From Burkholderiales bacterium (GTDB lineage: Bacteria > Pseudomonadota > Gammaproteobacteria > Burkholderiales > Ga0077523): a stretch of 64,000 nt of DNA. The stretch covers positions 1 through 64,000 of the forward strand of contig JAIEQG010000008.1 in NCBI GenBank assembly GCA_019747905.1, in the 5' to 3' direction. A model generated the notes under the pieces. It saw only the letters and a program-made list of their open reading frames with translations, was not told the DNA's origin and did not search any database. The position numbers were made by a program, and so were the translations under genes. Shown piece by piece: positions 23,888-37,216 of this stretch. Numbering within the stretch: position 1 is the stretch's first letter; each line of letters starts with the position of its first letter.

Positions 23888-25224
23888 CATTTCTCGAACA
23901 GCGCGATCGACTCCACGTGCGAGGTGTGCGGGAACATGTTGACCACACCTGCGGCCGCGAGGCGATACCCGTGGACGTTGACCAGCACCCCGGCGTCGCG
24001 GGCAAGAGTGCTCGGGCTGCAGGAGACGTAGACGATCCGCCGCGGAAACGGTTCGGCGAGCGCCTTGACCAGCGCGATCGCACCATCGCGGGGTGGATCG
24101 ATCAGCAGCTTGTCTATAGGCCCCCAGGCGGCGATGTGGTCGGCAGTCACGGCAAACAGATCCGCTGCAGCAAAGTGCGCGAGGTCACCCAATCCGTTCG
24201 CAGCGGCGTTCTCCTGCGCCCGCCGGACGAGAGCCGCGCTGCCCTCCACTCCGAGCACCCGGGCCCCGCGCCGAGCGATCGCCAACGAAAAATTGCCAAG
24301 CCCGCAGAACAGATCGGCGATGCGTTCACCGGGCCTTGGGTCGAGCAGCGCGATCGCTCGCCGTACCAGCACGCGATTGACGGCGTGGTTCACCTGAGTG
24401 AACTCGGCCGGCGAAAAAGGCAGCCGCAGGTCGAACTCCGGCAGCAGGTAGTCGAGCTCCGGCGCTTCAACCGGATGCAGGCGCACCACGGTGTCCGGCC
24501 CCTTCGGCTGCAGATACACGCACACGCGGTAGCGATCCGCGAACGCGCACAGTGCCTGCTCGTCTGCCCGGGTCAACGGTGCGAGGTTGCGGAAGACAAG
24601 TACCGTGACGGCGTCACCGATGGCGAGTTCGATCTGCGGCATCTGGTCGCGAATCGTGAGCGATTCCACCAGGGTCCGCAGCGGAACCAGCATCGCCGAC
24701 ACGTCCGGCGGGACGACGTGACATTCGCGCATGTCGGCCACGTAGCTGCTGCGTTTCTCGTGGAAACCGACCAGAACGCCCCCCTTCTTGCGGACATCGC
24801 GCACCGACAGGCGGGCGCGGTAGCGGTAGCCCCAGGTCGGCCCGTGCACCGCGGGCAGGATGCATTCGGGCGTGACCGGCCCGATCCGCTGCAGACAGTC
24901 CTCCAGTACCCGTTGCTTTGCCGCCACCTGCGCCCGCGGATCGACGTGTTGCATGCTGCAACCGCCGCAGACACCGAAATGCGCACAGCGCGGCACGACA
25001 CGTTGGCTGCTCGCGTGGACCACGCGCGTGGTGGTCGCGACTTCGTACGCGGGCTTGCGCCGGCGGATCGCGATCTCGACGGTCTCGCCGGGCAAGGCAC
25101 CTTCGATGAAGACCACCTTGCCGTCCACATGGGCCACGCCCTGGCCTTCGTGGTCGAGGGATTCGACCGCCACCGTCTGGGCCGGGGCGGGCGAGCGACC
25201 GCTCAAATCACCCGCCGCACTCAC
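23887..25224 (-). CDS. rlmD: 23S rRNA (uracil-1939-C5)-methyltransferase RlmD
   Basis: A 445-aa protein: N-terminal TRAM domain ([28 protein letters not shown]), 4Fe-4S cysteines in [15 protein letters not shown], and a SAM domain with [14 protein letters not shown]. The catalytic Cys is in [13 protein letters not shown]. Length and order match E. coli RlmD (433 aa). The start is GTG at 25222-25224, overlapping the stop of the upstream exonuclease gene as GTGA, so the pair is coupled. RlmC is excluded by the TRAM domain and length. Confidence 0.94.
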   Translation of the reverse strand: MSAAGDLSGRSPAPAQTVAVESLDHEGQGVAHVDGKVVFIEGALPGETVEIAIRRRKPAYEVATTTRVVHASSQRVVPRCAHFGVCGGCSMQHVDPRAQVAAKQRVLEDCLQRIGPVTPECILPAVHGPTWGYRYRARLSVRDVRKKGGVLVGFHEKRSSYVADMRECHVVPPDVSAMLVPLRTLVESLTIRDQMPQIELAIGDAVTVLVFRNLAPLTRADEQALCAFADRYRVCVYLQPKGPDTVVRLHPVEAPELDYLLPEFDLRLPFSPAEFTQVNHAVNRVLVRRAIALLDPRPGERIADLFCGLGNFSLAIARRGARVLGVEGSAALVRRAQENAAANGLGDLAHFAAADLFAVTADHIAAWGPIDKLLIDPPRDGAIALVKALAEPFPRRIVYVSCSPSTLARDAGVLVNVHGYRLAAAGVVNMFPHTSHVESIALFEK

Positions 25225-25997
25225 GCGCCCCACAAATCCAGGAACTCCTTCCAGTGCGTTCCGGGTGTATTCGTCAGCGTGTCGCGCACCAGCTGGACTT
25301 CCCGCTGATGGGCCTCGCGATCTAGCGTGCCTCGCATCTGCTGGAAGCGCAGGAAGACGAGATGCGTGTTGACCACGTCGGCTTCGCAGTAGTTGCGGAT
25401 CGCCTCGATCTCGCCGGCCTGGTAGGCCGCCCACACCTTCGAACCTTCCATGCCGATCTTGCCCGGCAGGCCCATCAGTTGCGCCAGTGCATCGAGCGGC
25501 GCAGCCGCACGCGGCTGATACATGGCCAGCAGGTCCATCAGGTCGAGGTGCCGCATGTGATAGCGGCTGATGTAGTTGTTCCACTTGAAGTCGCGATCGT
25601 CCTCGCCGAGATCCCAGTAGCGCCGCGCGACGATCCCGTGCACAAGCCCGCGGTAGTGCAGCACCGGCAGATCGAAGCCGCCACCGTTCCAGGAGACGAG
25701 CTGCGGCGTGTAGCGCTCGATGCCGTCGAAGAAGCGCTGGATCAACTGCGCCTCCGGTTCGCCGGGTTCGCCGAGCGACCAGACTCGAAAACTGTCGCGG
25801 TCGCGCAATGCGCACGAGATCGCTACGACCCGATGCAGATGCAGCGGCAGGAAATCGTTGCCGGTCACCGCACGGCGCGCCTCGAAGGCGCGTTCGGCCA
25901 CCGTCGCATCCGGGACGTCCGGCCCGTCGCCGTTCAAGCGGCGCAGCCCGGCCACGTCGGGGATGGTCTCGATGTCGAATACGAGCGTGGGGGTCAT
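25221..25997 (-). CDS. Predicted 3'-5' exonuclease, DnaQ-like (PolB-associated type)
   Basis: A 258-aa protein. [10 protein letters not shown] near the start gives the Asp8-x-Glu10 pair of the RNase H-like exonucleases; [16 protein letters not shown] gives the second Asp, and [18 protein letters not shown] the last acidic motif. This corresponds to the 'predicted 3'-5' exonuclease related to the PolB exonuclease domain' family. It is coupled to rlmD and divergent from pckG, 154 bp away. Confidence 0.85.
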   Translation of the reverse strand: MTPTLVFDIETIPDVAGLRRLNGDGPDVPDATVAERAFEARRAVTGNDFLPLHLHRVVAISCALRDRDSFRVWSLGEPGEPEAQLIQRFFDGIERYTPQLVSWNGGGFDLPVLHYRGLVHGIVARRYWDLGEDDRDFKWNNYISRYHMRHLDLMDLLAMYQPRAAAPLDALAQLMGLPGKIGMEGSKVWAAYQAGEIEAIRNYCEADVVNTHLVFLRFQQMRGTLDREAHQREVQLVRDTLTNTPGTHWKEFLDLWGA

Positions 25998-26151
25998 GCG
26001 GTGGCCGGGCGGTAAGCCGCTGATTCTATCGCACGGTATGCCGATCAACCCGCCCCGGACGGTTCGAAACCTGACGATTCCGGAGGATGGTGGTAGCATC
26101 CCACGACCAAAAAGACGCACCCCAGCCCGAGGGTCGCCACGGAGGGTATTG

Positions 26152-28020
26152 ATGCATATAGAGAATATTCCGGGCCCATCGACCGACGCGGATAGTCCCA
26201 GCCACGTCCGCCATGCGCAACTGAAGCGCTGGGTCGCCGAGGTCGCAGCCCTCACCAAGCCGGATCGCATCCACTGGTGCGACGGTTCGAAGGCGGAATA
26301 CGACGCGCTGTGCGATGCACTGGTGGCCAGTGGAACGTTCCTGCGGCTCAATGCCGAGAAGCGTCCGGCCAGCTTTCTCGCGCGCTCGGACCCGGGCGAC
26401 GTGGCACGGGTCGAAGACCGCACGTTCATCTGCAGTGCCCGCAAGGAAGACGCGGGGCCCACCAACAACTGGATGGCGCCCGACGCGATGAAGATCACGC
26501 TCGCACGCCTGTTCGACGGCTGCATGCGCGGGCGCACGTTGTACGTGGTGCCCTTCTCCATGGGCCCGATCGGCTCGCCGCTGTCGCGCATCGGCGTCCA
26601 GCTCACAGACTCGGCCTACGTGGTCGTGAGCATGCGCATCATGACGCGCATGGGGAGCGCGGCGCTCGATGCGCTCGGTACCGACGGCGAGTTCGTGCCG
26701 TGCCTGCATTCCGTCGGCATGCCGCTCGCTGCGGGCGAGAAGGACGTACCCTGGCCCTGCAACCCGGATCACAAGTACATCGTGCACTTCCCCGAAGAAC
26801 GCGCGATCTGGTCGTTCGGCAGCGGCTACGGCGGCAATGCCCTGCTCGGCAAGAAATGCCTCGCGCTGCGCATCGCCTCCACCATGGGACGCGACCAGGA
26901 CTGGCTCGCCGAGCATATGCTCATCCTCGGCGTCGAATCGCCCGAGGGCGACAAGAGCTATGTCGCTGCGGCCTTCCCGAGCGCCTGCGGCAAGACCAAT
27001 TTCGCGATGCTCATTCCGCCGCCCGCCTTCGCCGGGTGGAAGGTCACCACGGTCGGCGACGACATCGCGTGGATCCGCCCCGGGCCCGACGGGCAGCTGC
27101 GCGCGATCAACCCGGAGTACGGCTTCTTCGGCGTCGCGCCGGGTACTTCGTATCAATCCAATCCGAACGCGATGGACACGCTGCGGGCCAACTGCATCTT
27201 CACCAACGTCGCGCTCACGCCCGACGGTGACGTGTGGTGGGAAGGCATGACCGAGACGCCACCGCCGAAGCTCATCGACTGGCAAGGTGCGGAGTGGACA
27301 CCGGATTGCGGCCGCAAGGCAGCGCACCCCAACGCGCGGTTCACGGTGCCGGCGTCGCAATGTCCCTCGCTCGATCCCGAGTGGGAAAACCCGGCCGGCG
27401 TGCCGATCTCCGCCTTCCTGTTCGGCGGTCGGCGCAGCACCACGATGCCGCTAGTCGTGGAAAGCTTCAGCTGGATGGACGGCGTTTACCTCGCCGCGAC
27501 CATGGGCTCCGAGACCACGGCTGCGGCGGTGGGCAAGGTCGGCGAGGTGCGCCGAGACCCGTTCGCGATGCTGCCGTTCTGCGGCTATCACATCGCCGAC
27601 TATTTCGATCACTGGCTGTCGATGGGTCGGAAACTCGCGAAACCGCCGCGGGTGTTCTGCGTGAACTGGTTCCGCAAGACTTCCGACGGCCGCTTCCTGT
27701 GGCCCGGCTACGGCGAGAACATGCGCGTTCTCAAGTGGGTCATCGAGCGCTGCCGCGGTCAATCGCCCGCCGTCGAGAGCCCGATCGGCTGGATGCCTTC
27801 CACGAGCGAGATCGAATGGGACGGACTGCCGGAAACCGTGCAGGAAGCCTTCGGCGACGCCATGGCGCTGCATCGTGACGAGTGGGTGCGCGAGCTGCTA
27901 CTGCACGAGGAGCTCTTCATCCGCCTCTACGACAAGCTGCCGAAGGAGTTCGCGCTCCGCCGCGAACTGCTGCTCGCGAACCTGTGGCGCGGGCCGGAGC
28001 GCTGGTCGTTGCCGGCGTGA
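26152..28020 (+). CDS. pckG: Phosphoenolpyruvate carboxykinase (GTP)
   Basis: A 622-aa cytosolic enzyme turning oxaloacetate and GTP into PEP, the first step of gluconeogenesis. [17 protein letters not shown], the P-loop FPSACGKTN with the reactive Cys, GDDIAWI and [25 protein letters not shown] are family signatures. Length fits the GTP form; the ATP form is shorter and unrelated in these motifs. ATG at 26152 follows GGAGGG by five bases. A G-rich tandem repeat follows the stop. Confidence 0.96.
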   Translation: MHIENIPGPSTDADSPSHVRHAQLKRWVAEVAALTKPDRIHWCDGSKAEYDALCDALVASGTFLRLNAEKRPASFLARSDPGDVARVEDRTFICSARKEDAGPTNNWMAPDAMKITLARLFDGCMRGRTLYVVPFSMGPIGSPLSRIGVQLTDSAYVVVSMRIMTRMGSAALDALGTDGEFVPCLHSVGMPLAAGEKDVPWPCNPDHKYIVHFPEERAIWSFGSGYGGNALLGKKCLALRIASTMGRDQDWLAEHMLILGVESPEGDKSYVAAAFPSACGKTNFAMLIPPPAFAGWKVTTVGDDIAWIRPGPDGQLRAINPEYGFFGVAPGTSYQSNPNAMDTLRANCIFTNVALTPDGDVWWEGMTETPPPKLIDWQGAEWTPDCGRKAAHPNARFTVPASQCPSLDPEWENPAGVPISAFLFGGRRSTTMPLVVESFSWMDGVYLAATMGSETTAAAVGKVGEVRRDPFAMLPFCGYHIADYFDHWLSMGRKLAKPPRVFCVNWFRKTSDGRFLWPGYGENMRVLKWVIERCRGQSPAVESPIGWMPSTSEIEWDGLPETVQEAFGDAMALHRDEWVRELLLHEELFIRLYDKLPKEFALRRELLLANLWRGPERWSLPA

Positions 28021-28159
28021 GGCTAGGGGCTAGGGGCTAGGGGCTAGGGGCTAGGGTTCGAGCATCGCGCTTTTCGCAGTTCCCTAGCCCCTGCCTCTCC
28101 CTAGTCCCTGCCCTTCCCTAGTCCCTGCCCTTCCCTAGTCCCTGCCCTTCCCTAGTCCC

Positions 28160-28160
<1 letters not shown>
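28020..28160. repeat. G-rich heptamer array facing a C-rich 17-bp array
   Basis: Directly after the pckG stop, about five copies of GGGGCTA (28022-28056) are followed by a 25-bp spacer and then by about four and a half units of CCCTAGTCCCTGCCCTT (28082-28159). The first unit, CCCTAGCCCCTGCCTCT, is complementary to the heptamers, so a strong hairpin is possible. The G-strand could also form a quadruplex. It lies between the convergent pckG and cysM genes and ends at the cysM stop. Confidence 0.85.
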
Positions 28161-29050
<890 letters not shown>

Positions 29051-29127
29051 CAGGCGGCCTCCGGGCCGGGTTGAAGGTAGTTGTTGACGTCGTGGTGACA
29101 GCCGTGCGCGGCGATGGCGAGCGCCCG

Positions 29128-29232
29128 GCCCCCATCCCAGCCTTCCCCCGGCTTCGCCGGGTAAAGGAGTGCCGATGGTTCGCGGCCCGTGGAGGGATGC
29201 ATCCCCTCCCCCGTCGCAGAAGGCGGAGGGTT
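29128..29232. repeat. GC-rich element related to the one at 7521
   Basis: It starts GGCCCCCATCCCAGCC and contains CCCCCGGCTTCGCCGGG, both shared with 7521-7611, followed by GGAGGGATGCATCCCCTCC, a near-palindrome. It occupies the cysM-hldD gap. The longer minus-strand frame through it is not convincing as a gene. Confidence 0.55.
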
Positions 29233-29258
29233 TAGGTGGTGGCGGTCGGCGCGTCCGC

Positions 29259-30251
29259 TCACGCCGACGCCAGCAGCCAATTCACGTAGCGCGTCACGCC
29301 TTCCTCCACGGTGAGAAACGGTCCCTCGTAGCCCGCCGCGCGCAACTGCGTGAGGTCGGCCTGGGTGAAGCTCTGGTACTTGTCCTTGAGCCCTTCGTGG
29401 AAAGCGATGTACCGGATGATCTCCTTCGCCTGCAGTTCGTTCAGCGTCAAGGCCGACTCGCCGTTCGCCGCTCGCAACGCATTGACCGTGGCACACGCCA
29501 CGTCGTTGAAAGTCTGCGCGCGCCCGGTACCGAGATTGAAGATCCCGGACACGTCCGGACGGTCGAGGCACCACATGTTGACGGCCACGACGTCCTCCAC
29601 CGACACGAAATCCCGTCGCTGCTCACCCGGACCGAAGCCGCCGCTTCCCTCGAACAGCTTCACGCGGCCATCGGCCCGGTACTGATTGAAGCAGTGAAAG
29701 GCCACCGAGGCCATGCGTGCCTTGTGGGCTTCGCGCGGGCCGTACACGTTGAAGTAGCGCAGCCCCACCACCTGGGCGTTCAGCTCATTCCAGCGCCGCC
29801 GCACCACCTGGTCCATGAGCAACTTCGAATAACCGTAGACGTTGAGCGGCCGCTCGAACTCGCGCGATTCGCGAAACTCCGGCCCCTTGCCGTACACAGC
29901 CGCGGACGACGCGTAGATGAGTCGCACGTCCTCCGCCTGGCACCAGTCGAGCAGCGCCAGCGAATAGCGGTAGTTGTTCTCCATCATGTAGCGCCCGTCG
30001 GCGCCCATGGTGTCCGAACACGCCCCGTCGTGGAGAACGGCGTCGATCTCGCCGTCGAAGTCGCCCGCCACCAGCGCTTCCAGGAAGTCGTCCTTGTGCC
30101 AGTAGTCCGCGATCTCGCAGTCGGCCAGGTTGCGGAACTTGTCCGCCCGCGTGAGGTTGTCCACGGCGATGATGTCGGTTTCACCGCGGGCGTTGAGGCC
30201 CTTCACCAGGTTCGCGCCGATGAAACCGGCCGCGCCAGTCACAACAATCAT
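29259..30251 (-). CDS. hldD: ADP-L-glycero-D-manno-heptose 6-epimerase
   Basis: A 330-aa NADP-dependent short-chain epimerase giving the heptose form used in LPS core. [20 protein letters not shown] is the cofactor loop, GACSDTM and the Tyr-x-x-x-Lys pair in [12 protein letters not shown] are catalytic, and [21 protein letters not shown] is specific to HldD. Ribosome site GGAG is upstream. The sequence of its first nine codons is repeated 95 bp upstream, right at the end of the rfaE gene. Confidence 0.95.
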   Translation of the reverse strand: MIVVTGAAGFIGANLVKGLNARGETDIIAVDNLTRADKFRNLADCEIADYWHKDDFLEALVAGDFDGEIDAVLHDGACSDTMGADGRYMMENNYRYSLALLDWCQAEDVRLIYASSAAVYGKGPEFRESREFERPLNVYGYSKLLMDQVVRRRWNELNAQVVGLRYFNVYGPREAHKARMASVAFHCFNQYRADGRVKLFEGSGGFGPGEQRRDFVSVEDVVAVNMWCLDRPDVSGIFNLGTGRAQTFNDVACATVNALRAANGESALTLNELQAKEIIRYIAFHEGLKDKYQSFTQADLTQLRAAGYEGPFLTVEEGVTRYVNWLLASA

Positions 30252-30346
30252 GGTTTTTCTCCGCGGCCGGTTGCAGTGCGGGCTAATGCCCGCGCAGCGG
30301 GCGTTATGCCGGAGCCAGACCCCGCGGCGCCGGTCACGACGATCAT
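30252..30346 (-). repeat. Partial duplication of the hldD start with inserted palindrome
   Basis: On the minus strand ATGATCGTCGTGACCGGCGC (from 30346) repeats, with silent differences, the start of hldD at 30251 (ATGATTGTTGTGACTGGCGC). The frame reads [19 protein letters not shown] and stops after 32 codons at the real hldD ATG. Between lies TAATGCCCGC-GCA-GCGGGCGTTA, a near-perfect hairpin. It looks like a short insertion with target duplication at the rfaE-hldD junction. Confidence 0.55.
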
Positions 30347-31290
30347 GGATTCGCTCCCACGAACAGTTCTTCAGGATGGACCACGGCGGTGCCGAGCTTG
30401 CCGACCACGATGCCGGCAGCCTTGTTGGCCCAACTCACGCTCTCTTCGAACGTCGCCCCCGATGCCAGCATCACGCCGAGAGTGGCGATGACGGTATCGC
30501 CGGCACCGCTCACGTCGAACACTTCCTGCGCCACCGTGGGCACGTGCACGATGCCGTCTTCGCGGTACAGCGTCATGCCTTCCTCGCTGCGTGTCACCAG
30601 CAACGCATCCAGGGCGAGTTCGCGCCGCAGCTTGTGCGCCTTCTGCGTGAGTTCCTCTTCGCTCTTCCAGCCGCCGGCCACTTCGCGAAACTCCGAGCGG
30701 TTGGGTGTGAGCACCGTGGCGCCCCGATAGCGTTCATAGTCGTCGCCCTTCGGATCCACCAGGACCGGTTTTGCCGCACGGCGGGCGAGCGCGATCATCT
30801 CCGCGATGTGGCGCAGGCCTCCCTTGCCGTAGTCGGAGAGAATCACCACGTCCGCGTCGGGCAACCGCCGCTCGAAATCTGCGAGCTTCGATTCCAGCGC
30901 TTCGCTTCCCGGCTCCTTCTCGAAGTCGATGCGCAGCAGTTGCTGCTGCCGGCCGATCACCCGCAGCTTGATGGTGGTACTGATGTCCGCGTCGCGCTGC
31001 AAACCGGCACCGATATGCTCGGCCTCGAGCAGACGTTCGATGGTGGTGCCGGCTTCGTCGTCGCCCACCACCGAAAGCAGATCCACCTTCGCCCCGAGAG
31101 CAGCGGCATTGCGCGCCACGTTGGCGGCACCGCCCAGGCGCTCTTCCGAGCGCCCGATCTTGACCACCGGCACGGGCGCCTCGGGCGAGATGCGGCTCAC
31201 CTCGCCGAACCAGTAACGATCGAGCATCACGTCGCCCGCCACCAGGATGCGGGCTCCACGCGGATCCGGATGGACCTTGTTCCGACTCAC
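30343..31290 (-). CDS. rfaE1: D-glycero-beta-D-manno-heptose-7-phosphate kinase
   Basis: A 315-aa PfkB-family sugar kinase making heptose 1,7-bisphosphate for LPS core. [28 protein letters not shown] and the anion-hole motif DVSGAGDT are clear. It corresponds only to the N-terminal domain of E. coli HldE; the adenylyltransferase domain must be a separate gene elsewhere, as in many betaproteobacteria. It lies between ugd and hldD. Confidence 0.93.
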   Translation of the reverse strand: MSRNKVHPDPRGARILVAGDVMLDRYWFGEVSRISPEAPVPVVKIGRSEERLGGAANVARNAAALGAKVDLLSVVGDDEAGTTIERLLEAEHIGAGLQRDADISTTIKLRVIGRQQQLLRIDFEKEPGSEALESKLADFERRLPDADVVILSDYGKGGLRHIAEMIALARRAAKPVLVDPKGDDYERYRGATVLTPNRSEFREVAGGWKSEEELTQKAHKLRRELALDALLVTRSEEGMTLYREDGIVHVPTVAQEVFDVSGAGDTVIATLGVMLASGATFEESVSWANKAAGIVVGKLGTAVVHPEELFVGANP

Positions 31291-31309
31291 GTCGATCTCC
31301 CTTTCTCGC

Positions 31310-32632
31310 CTACGGACGCCCGATCGCGAAGTACTCGAGTCCGAACGAGCGCACCATGGCCGGATCGTACATGTTGCGCCCGTCGATGATCACGGGGTGA
31401 CGCAAGCGCGCGCGGATGCCTTCGAAATCCGGGCTGCGGAACTCCTTCCACTCGGTCACGATGAGCAGCGCATCGGCACCGTCCAGGGCTGCCATCGGCG
31501 TATCGGCGAAAGCGATCTGCGGCGCGTTGCCGAACAGATGCTTCGCTTCCCGCGCTGCGACCGGATCGTACGCGGTCACCGTGGCGCCCCGGTCGAGCAG
31601 CCCCTGCACGATGACCAGGCTCGGCGCCTCGCGCATGTCGTCGGTGTTGGGCTTGAACGCCAGTCCCCAGACGGCGAAGCGCATGCCCTTCACCTTGCCT
31701 TCGAAGCGACGGTCGATCTTTTCGAGCAGGCGGGATTTCTGGTCTTCGTTGACGTCTTCCACCGCCTGGAGGATGCGCAGGTCCATGCCGTGTTCGCGGC
31801 CGGTGCGCTGCAACGCCTTCACGTCCTTGGGAAAGCACGAACCGCCGTAGCCGGTCCCGGCGTACAGGAAGTGGTATCCGATGCGCGGATCGGCACCGAT
31901 GCCCTGTCGAACCATCTCGATGTCGGCGCCGAGGCGCTCCGCGAGGTTGGCCAGTTCGTTCATGAACGAGATGCGGGTGGCCAGCATGGCGTTCGCCGCG
32001 TACTTGGTGAGTTCGGCCGAACGCACGTCCATCACCAGCATGCGCTCGTGATTGCGCTGGAACGGGAGGTACACGCTGCGCATGATCTGGGTCGCGCGCT
32101 CATCGTCCGAGCCCAGCACGATGCGGTCGGGTTTCATGAAGTCCTGGACCGCCGCCCCTTCCTTGAGAAACTCGGGGTTCGACACCACGGCGAATTCCTG
32201 CTTCGCTCCGCGCTTCTCGAGCTCCTCGGCGATCGCGGCCTTCACCTTGTCCGCCGTTCCCACCGGCACGGTCGACTTGTCGACGATGACGGCGTAGTGG
32301 TCCAGGTGGCGCCCGATGTTGCGCGCCGCCGCCGTCACGTGCTTGAGGTCGGCCGAACCGTCCTCGCCCGGTGGGGTTCCCACTGCGACGAACTGAACCA
32401 GGCCGTGGCGGACGCTTTCCGCCACGTCGGTGGTGAAACGCAAGCGCCCCGCTTCCACGTTGCGCTTGACGATGCCTTCGAGACCCGGCTCGAAGATCGG
32501 GATCTCGCCGCGCTTCAACATGGCGATCTTGCGTTCGTCCACGTCGAGGCACAGCACGTCGTTGCCGGTGTCGGCGAGGCATGCGCCGGAGACGAGGCCC
32601 ACGTAGCCGGAGCCGATGACGGTGATTCTCAC
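31310..32632 (-). CDS. ugd: UDP-glucose 6-dehydrogenase
   Basis: A 440-aa NAD-dependent enzyme converting UDP-glucose to UDP-glucuronate for surface polysaccharides or lipid A modification. [18 protein letters not shown] binds [19 protein letters not shown] holds the catalytic Cys, and [20 protein letters not shown] is the C-terminal UDP-binding domain. GTG start overlaps the pyrF stop by four bases. It sits between pyrF and rfaE. Confidence 0.94.
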   Translation of the reverse strand: MRITVIGSGYVGLVSGACLADTGNDVLCLDVDERKIAMLKRGEIPIFEPGLEGIVKRNVEAGRLRFTTDVAESVRHGLVQFVAVGTPPGEDGSADLKHVTAAARNIGRHLDHYAVIVDKSTVPVGTADKVKAAIAEELEKRGAKQEFAVVSNPEFLKEGAAVQDFMKPDRIVLGSDDERATQIMRSVYLPFQRNHERMLVMDVRSAELTKYAANAMLATRISFMNELANLAERLGADIEMVRQGIGADPRIGYHFLYAGTGYGGSCFPKDVKALQRTGREHGMDLRILQAVEDVNEDQKSRLLEKIDRRFEGKVKGMRFAVWGLAFKPNTDDMREAPSLVIVQGLLDRGATVTAYDPVAAREAKHLFGNAPQIAFADTPMAALDGADALLIVTEWKEFRSPDFEGIRARLRHPVIIDGRNMYDPAMVRSFGLEYFAIGRP

Positions 32633-33363
32633 GCTGCCAGTCCTTTCGTTGCGGAATCGATTTCCGCGTTGATCGCTGCGAGTGCTGCCGCCGGATCCGC
32701 TGCGCGGGTGATCGGGCGTCCGATGACGAGATAGCTCGCGCCGTCGCGGACGGCGTTGCCGGGCGTCGCGATGCGCGCCTGGTCGTCCGCGCCGGCGTCG
32801 GCAGGTCGAATGCCCGGGGTCACGAGCTGGAACGCGGCGCCGAAGCTGCGTCGCATCGTGCGCGCTTCACGGGCCGAACACACGACGCCATCCAGGCCCG
32901 ACCGCTGCGCCAGTCCCGCAAGGCGGACCGCTGCCGACTCCGGGTCACCGGCCAGCCCGATCTCAGCGAGATCCGGTGCGGCCATGCTGGTGAGCACGGT
33001 CACACCGATCAACTTCGGCCGTTGCGGCAGACCTTCGATCGCCTCGCGCGCTGCGCTCATCATGCGCGTGCCGCCGAGAGCGTGCACGTTGATCATCCAC
33101 ACACCGAGGCGAGCGGCGGCCGCGCACGCCTGCGCCACCGTGTTCGGGATATCGTGGAACTTGAGGTCGAGAAAGACGCCGTGGCCGCGCTGCACCAGCG
33201 TGGTCACCAGCGACGGGCCCGCCGAGGTGAAGAGTTCCTTGCCGACCTTGAGGCGGCAGGTCGTCGCAGGCAGGCGCGCGGCAAGGGCCAAAGCTTCCTC
33301 GGGGGATGGGACGTCCAGGGCTACGATGACTTTCGGGTCGTTCACGGATTCGGGGTCCGGCAC
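32629..33363 (-). CDS. pyrF: Orotidine 5'-phosphate decarboxylase
   Basis: A 244-aa TIM-barrel enzyme catalysing the last step of UMP synthesis. VIVALDVPS, the catalytic [16 protein letters not shown] and [20 protein letters not shown] near the C-terminus are diagnostic. The ATG at 33363 is used; a GTG seven codons later (VNDPK) is also plausible. Only three bases separate it from the lapB stop. Confidence 0.95.
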   Translation of the reverse strand: MPDPESVNDPKVIVALDVPSPEEALALAARLPATTCRLKVGKELFTSAGPSLVTTLVQRGHGVFLDLKFHDIPNTVAQACAAAARLGVWMINVHALGGTRMMSAAREAIEGLPQRPKLIGVTVLTSMAAPDLAEIGLAGDPESAAVRLAGLAQRSGLDGVVCSAREARTMRRSFGAAFQLVTPGIRPADAGADDQARIATPGNAVRDGASYLVIGRPITRAADPAAALAAINAEIDSATKGLAA

Positions 33364-33366
33364 AGG

Positions 33367-34542
33367 TCAGGCGGCCATTTCACGCTCTTCGGTACGGCGC
33401 GGCACGTAAGTCTCCCAGCCATGGCAGGCCGGGCAATGCCAATAGAACTGCCGCGCGCGAAAACCGCAACTGTCGCACTTGTAGAGCGCCAGATTGCGCG
33501 TGTGCTGTTGAAGGAGGTTGCGAACCAGTTCCAGATCGGGTTGCCGTTCCGCCGGCGCCTGTGCGATCTGGACATCGACCAGCTTCGCCATGCCGATCAG
33601 GGTCGGCATGCGCCTTAGCTGTTCGCGCAGCAACTGCTGAGCTGCCTCAGGCCCTTCGGATTCCAGCGTCGCCTGCACCACCGTCGTCAGCAGATCGAGC
33701 GACGGATTGGACTCGAGATAGCCGCGCAGCAGCTGCAACCCTTCTGCGTGTCGGCCGAGCTTGTCGTAGGCGGCGATCAGTTTGTCGGCGAGCAGGGAGA
33801 GATAGGCCGGATTCTGCGTTTCGATCCGCTGCCACGTCTCGATGGCTCCGGCGATGTCGCCTTCGGTCATCGCAATGTCGCCCAGGAGCATGTTGGCGCG
33901 CGTGCACTTGCGATTGACGCCGAGCGCTTCTTCGAGGAAGCGGCGGGCGTTGTCGAAGCGGCCGTGCGGAATCTCGGCGGCTGCCAGTTCGCAATAGAAG
34001 TGGGCGATATCCTTGGCACTGGAATCGCCGGTGATGGCGTCCATCTGGCGCGAGGTCTCGATCGCCTTCATCCAGTCCTTTTCCTGCTCGTAGATCTCGA
34101 GGAGGAACTTGAGACCCTGCTGCTCGTACGCGCTGCCGGCGAGGCGCGAGAATAGTTCCTCGGCACGGTCGAGCAGACCAGCCTTGAGATAGTCCTGCGC
34201 CAGTTCGAACAGGGCCGCCATGCGCTGCTCGGGAGCGAGGTCCTCCCGATCGAGCAGATTCTGGTGCATGCGGATTCCGCGCTCGACTTCGCCGCGCCGG
34301 CGAAACAGGCTGCCCAGCGCGAAATGCAGCTCGACGGTCTCGGGCGCCACCTTCGCCACTTCGATGAACGCCTCGATGGCCTTGTCGGGCTGTTCGTTCA
34401 GCAGGAAGTTGAGGCCCTTGAAGTAGGAACTGGGCAGCCGCCGCGATTCGGTGACGAGCTGCTTGATGTCGATGCGGGCGGCCAGCCACCCCAGAGCGAA
34501 GAACAGTGGGAGAGCCAGCAGCCACCAGGTTTCGAATTCCAT
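33367..34542 (-). CDS. lapB: LPS assembly regulator LapB (YciM)
   Basis: A 391-aa protein with an N-terminal membrane anchor (WWLLALPLFFALGWLAARID), about nine tetratricopeptide repeats and a C-terminal rubredoxin-like zinc ribbon (CDSCGF...CPACHGW). In E. coli LapB steers FtsH to degrade LpxC and so limits LPS synthesis. It lies next to lapA, as in E. coli, and here also beside heptose genes. ATG at 34542 is chosen since the anchor begins directly there. Confidence 0.93.
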   Translation of the reverse strand: MEFETWWLLALPLFFALGWLAARIDIKQLVTESRRLPSSYFKGLNFLLNEQPDKAIEAFIEVAKVAPETVELHFALGSLFRRRGEVERGIRMHQNLLDREDLAPEQRMAALFELAQDYLKAGLLDRAEELFSRLAGSAYEQQGLKFLLEIYEQEKDWMKAIETSRQMDAITGDSSAKDIAHFYCELAAAEIPHGRFDNARRFLEEALGVNRKCTRANMLLGDIAMTEGDIAGAIETWQRIETQNPAYLSLLADKLIAAYDKLGRHAEGLQLLRGYLESNPSLDLLTTVVQATLESEGPEAAQQLLREQLRRMPTLIGMAKLVDVQIAQAPAERQPDLELVRNLLQQHTRNLALYKCDSCGFRARQFYWHCPACHGWETYVPRRTEEREMAA

Positions 34543-34576
34543 CGCGATTCGGGCGCGGGAGGTGTGGCGCGGACGC

Positions 34577-34846
34577 CTACGCGCCCTCCTCGAAGCCTTG
34601 CGGCGGCGCGCTTTCAGCGCGGCGCGCCACTTCGCCATCGCGCCGTTCGCGGAACACGCGGCTCGCAGTGGCCACCACGCCGAGCAACACACCGGCAGCG
34701 AAGGTCACGAGCAGCACGAAGACCAGTGGCGCATGCCATTCGATACCGAGGTAGTAGCGTACCACCGTCATCTCGGTATTCTTGACGGCGAACCCGAGCA
34801 GCAGCAGGAACAGCACCGCCTTCACCACCCAGCCGACGTAACGCAC
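34577..34846 (-). CDS. lapA: LapA family membrane protein
   Basis: An 89-aa protein with two membrane helices, VVKAVLFLLLLGFAVKN and APLVFVLLVTFAAGVLLGVV, followed by a basic cytoplasmic tail. N-T-x-x-x-x-V and the G-L-L-G pattern are typical of DUF1049/LapA. It is encoded just upstream of lapB and works with it in envelope/LPS homeostasis. Confidence 0.88.
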   Translation of the reverse strand: MRYVGWVVKAVLFLLLLGFAVKNTEMTVVRYYLGIEWHAPLVFVLLVTFAAGVLLGVVATASRVFRERRDGEVARRAESAPPQGFEEGA

Positions 34847-34858
34847 CTCAGTCCGGCC

Positions 34859-34915
34859 TCAGCCCCAAGCGGGCTGGCCCCTTCCGGGGGAGGGGCCGCA
34901 GGCCCATCGGGGGGA
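34859..34915 (-). repeat. GC-rich palindromic intergenic repeat in the ihfB-lapA gap
   Basis: Read on the minus strand it matches the short form, with CCCCCCGATGGGCCTGCGG and CCAGCCCGCTTGGGGCTG. It fills the gap between ihfB and lapA inside an operon, so it would be transcribed. Confidence 0.7.
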
Positions 34916-34964
34916 GCGTCACCTCAGCTCCCAGCCCAGGCGAGCGGCGCGCGCACGGCGGTCG

Positions 34965-35321
34965 TCAGGAAGCCGAGGAGGACGTCGCCGAGCTGGGCAC
35001 CGGCGCGGGGGCGGAGCCGGTGGCAGCCGACTCGCCCTCCCGGTTGAAGTCCACGCGTTCGCGCAACTCCTTGCCGGCCTTGAAGTGCGGCACGTACTTG
35101 GCCGGCACCTGGACCTTCTCGCCCGATTTCGGATTGCGACCGGTGCGCGGCGGGCGGTAATTCAGCCCGAAGCTGCCGAAGCCGCGAATCTCGATGCGTT
35201 GACCCTGGGACAGGCTCTTCGCCATCGCATCGAGGATCATCTTCACCGCGAGCTCGGCATCGCTCGCCACCAGCTGCGGAAAATGCATCGCGAGCTTGGC
35301 AATCAGTTCGGACTTCGTCAT
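34965..35321 (-). CDS. ihfB: Integration host factor subunit beta
   Basis: A 118-aa DNA-bending protein. [42 protein letters not shown] and [19 protein letters not shown] cover the whole HU/IHF fold; the Pro in RNPKSGEKV intercalates into DNA. About 20 extra Ala/Ser/Pro residues at the C-terminus are unusual for IHF but seen in some betaproteobacteria. It follows rpsA, the usual gene order. Confidence 0.95.
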   Translation of the reverse strand: MTKSELIAKLAMHFPQLVASDAELAVKMILDAMAKSLSQGQRIEIRGFGSFGLNYRPPRTGRNPKSGEKVQVPAKYVPHFKAGKELRERVDFNREGESAATGSAPAPVPSSATSSSAS

Positions 35322-35336
35322 CGCGCACCTTGAGTC

Positions 35337-37073
<1,737 letters not shown>

Positions 37074-37216
37074 GAGATTTGGGGGGATCCATCTGCCAGC
37101 CGCGAACGGCTGGGTTTGAACATCGAAAAAATGCCTTCCAGTCAGGCCGTTGTCCGAATCAGGCACAGCCTGCTCGAAACCGTCCGACCCGAAGCGGGAA
37201 GACGACCGGTGCGTTG

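Noticed and set aside
23917-25308. 463-codon open frame opposite rlmD and the exonuclease gene
   Set aside because: Runs across two real coupled genes; composition is that of an antisense frame.
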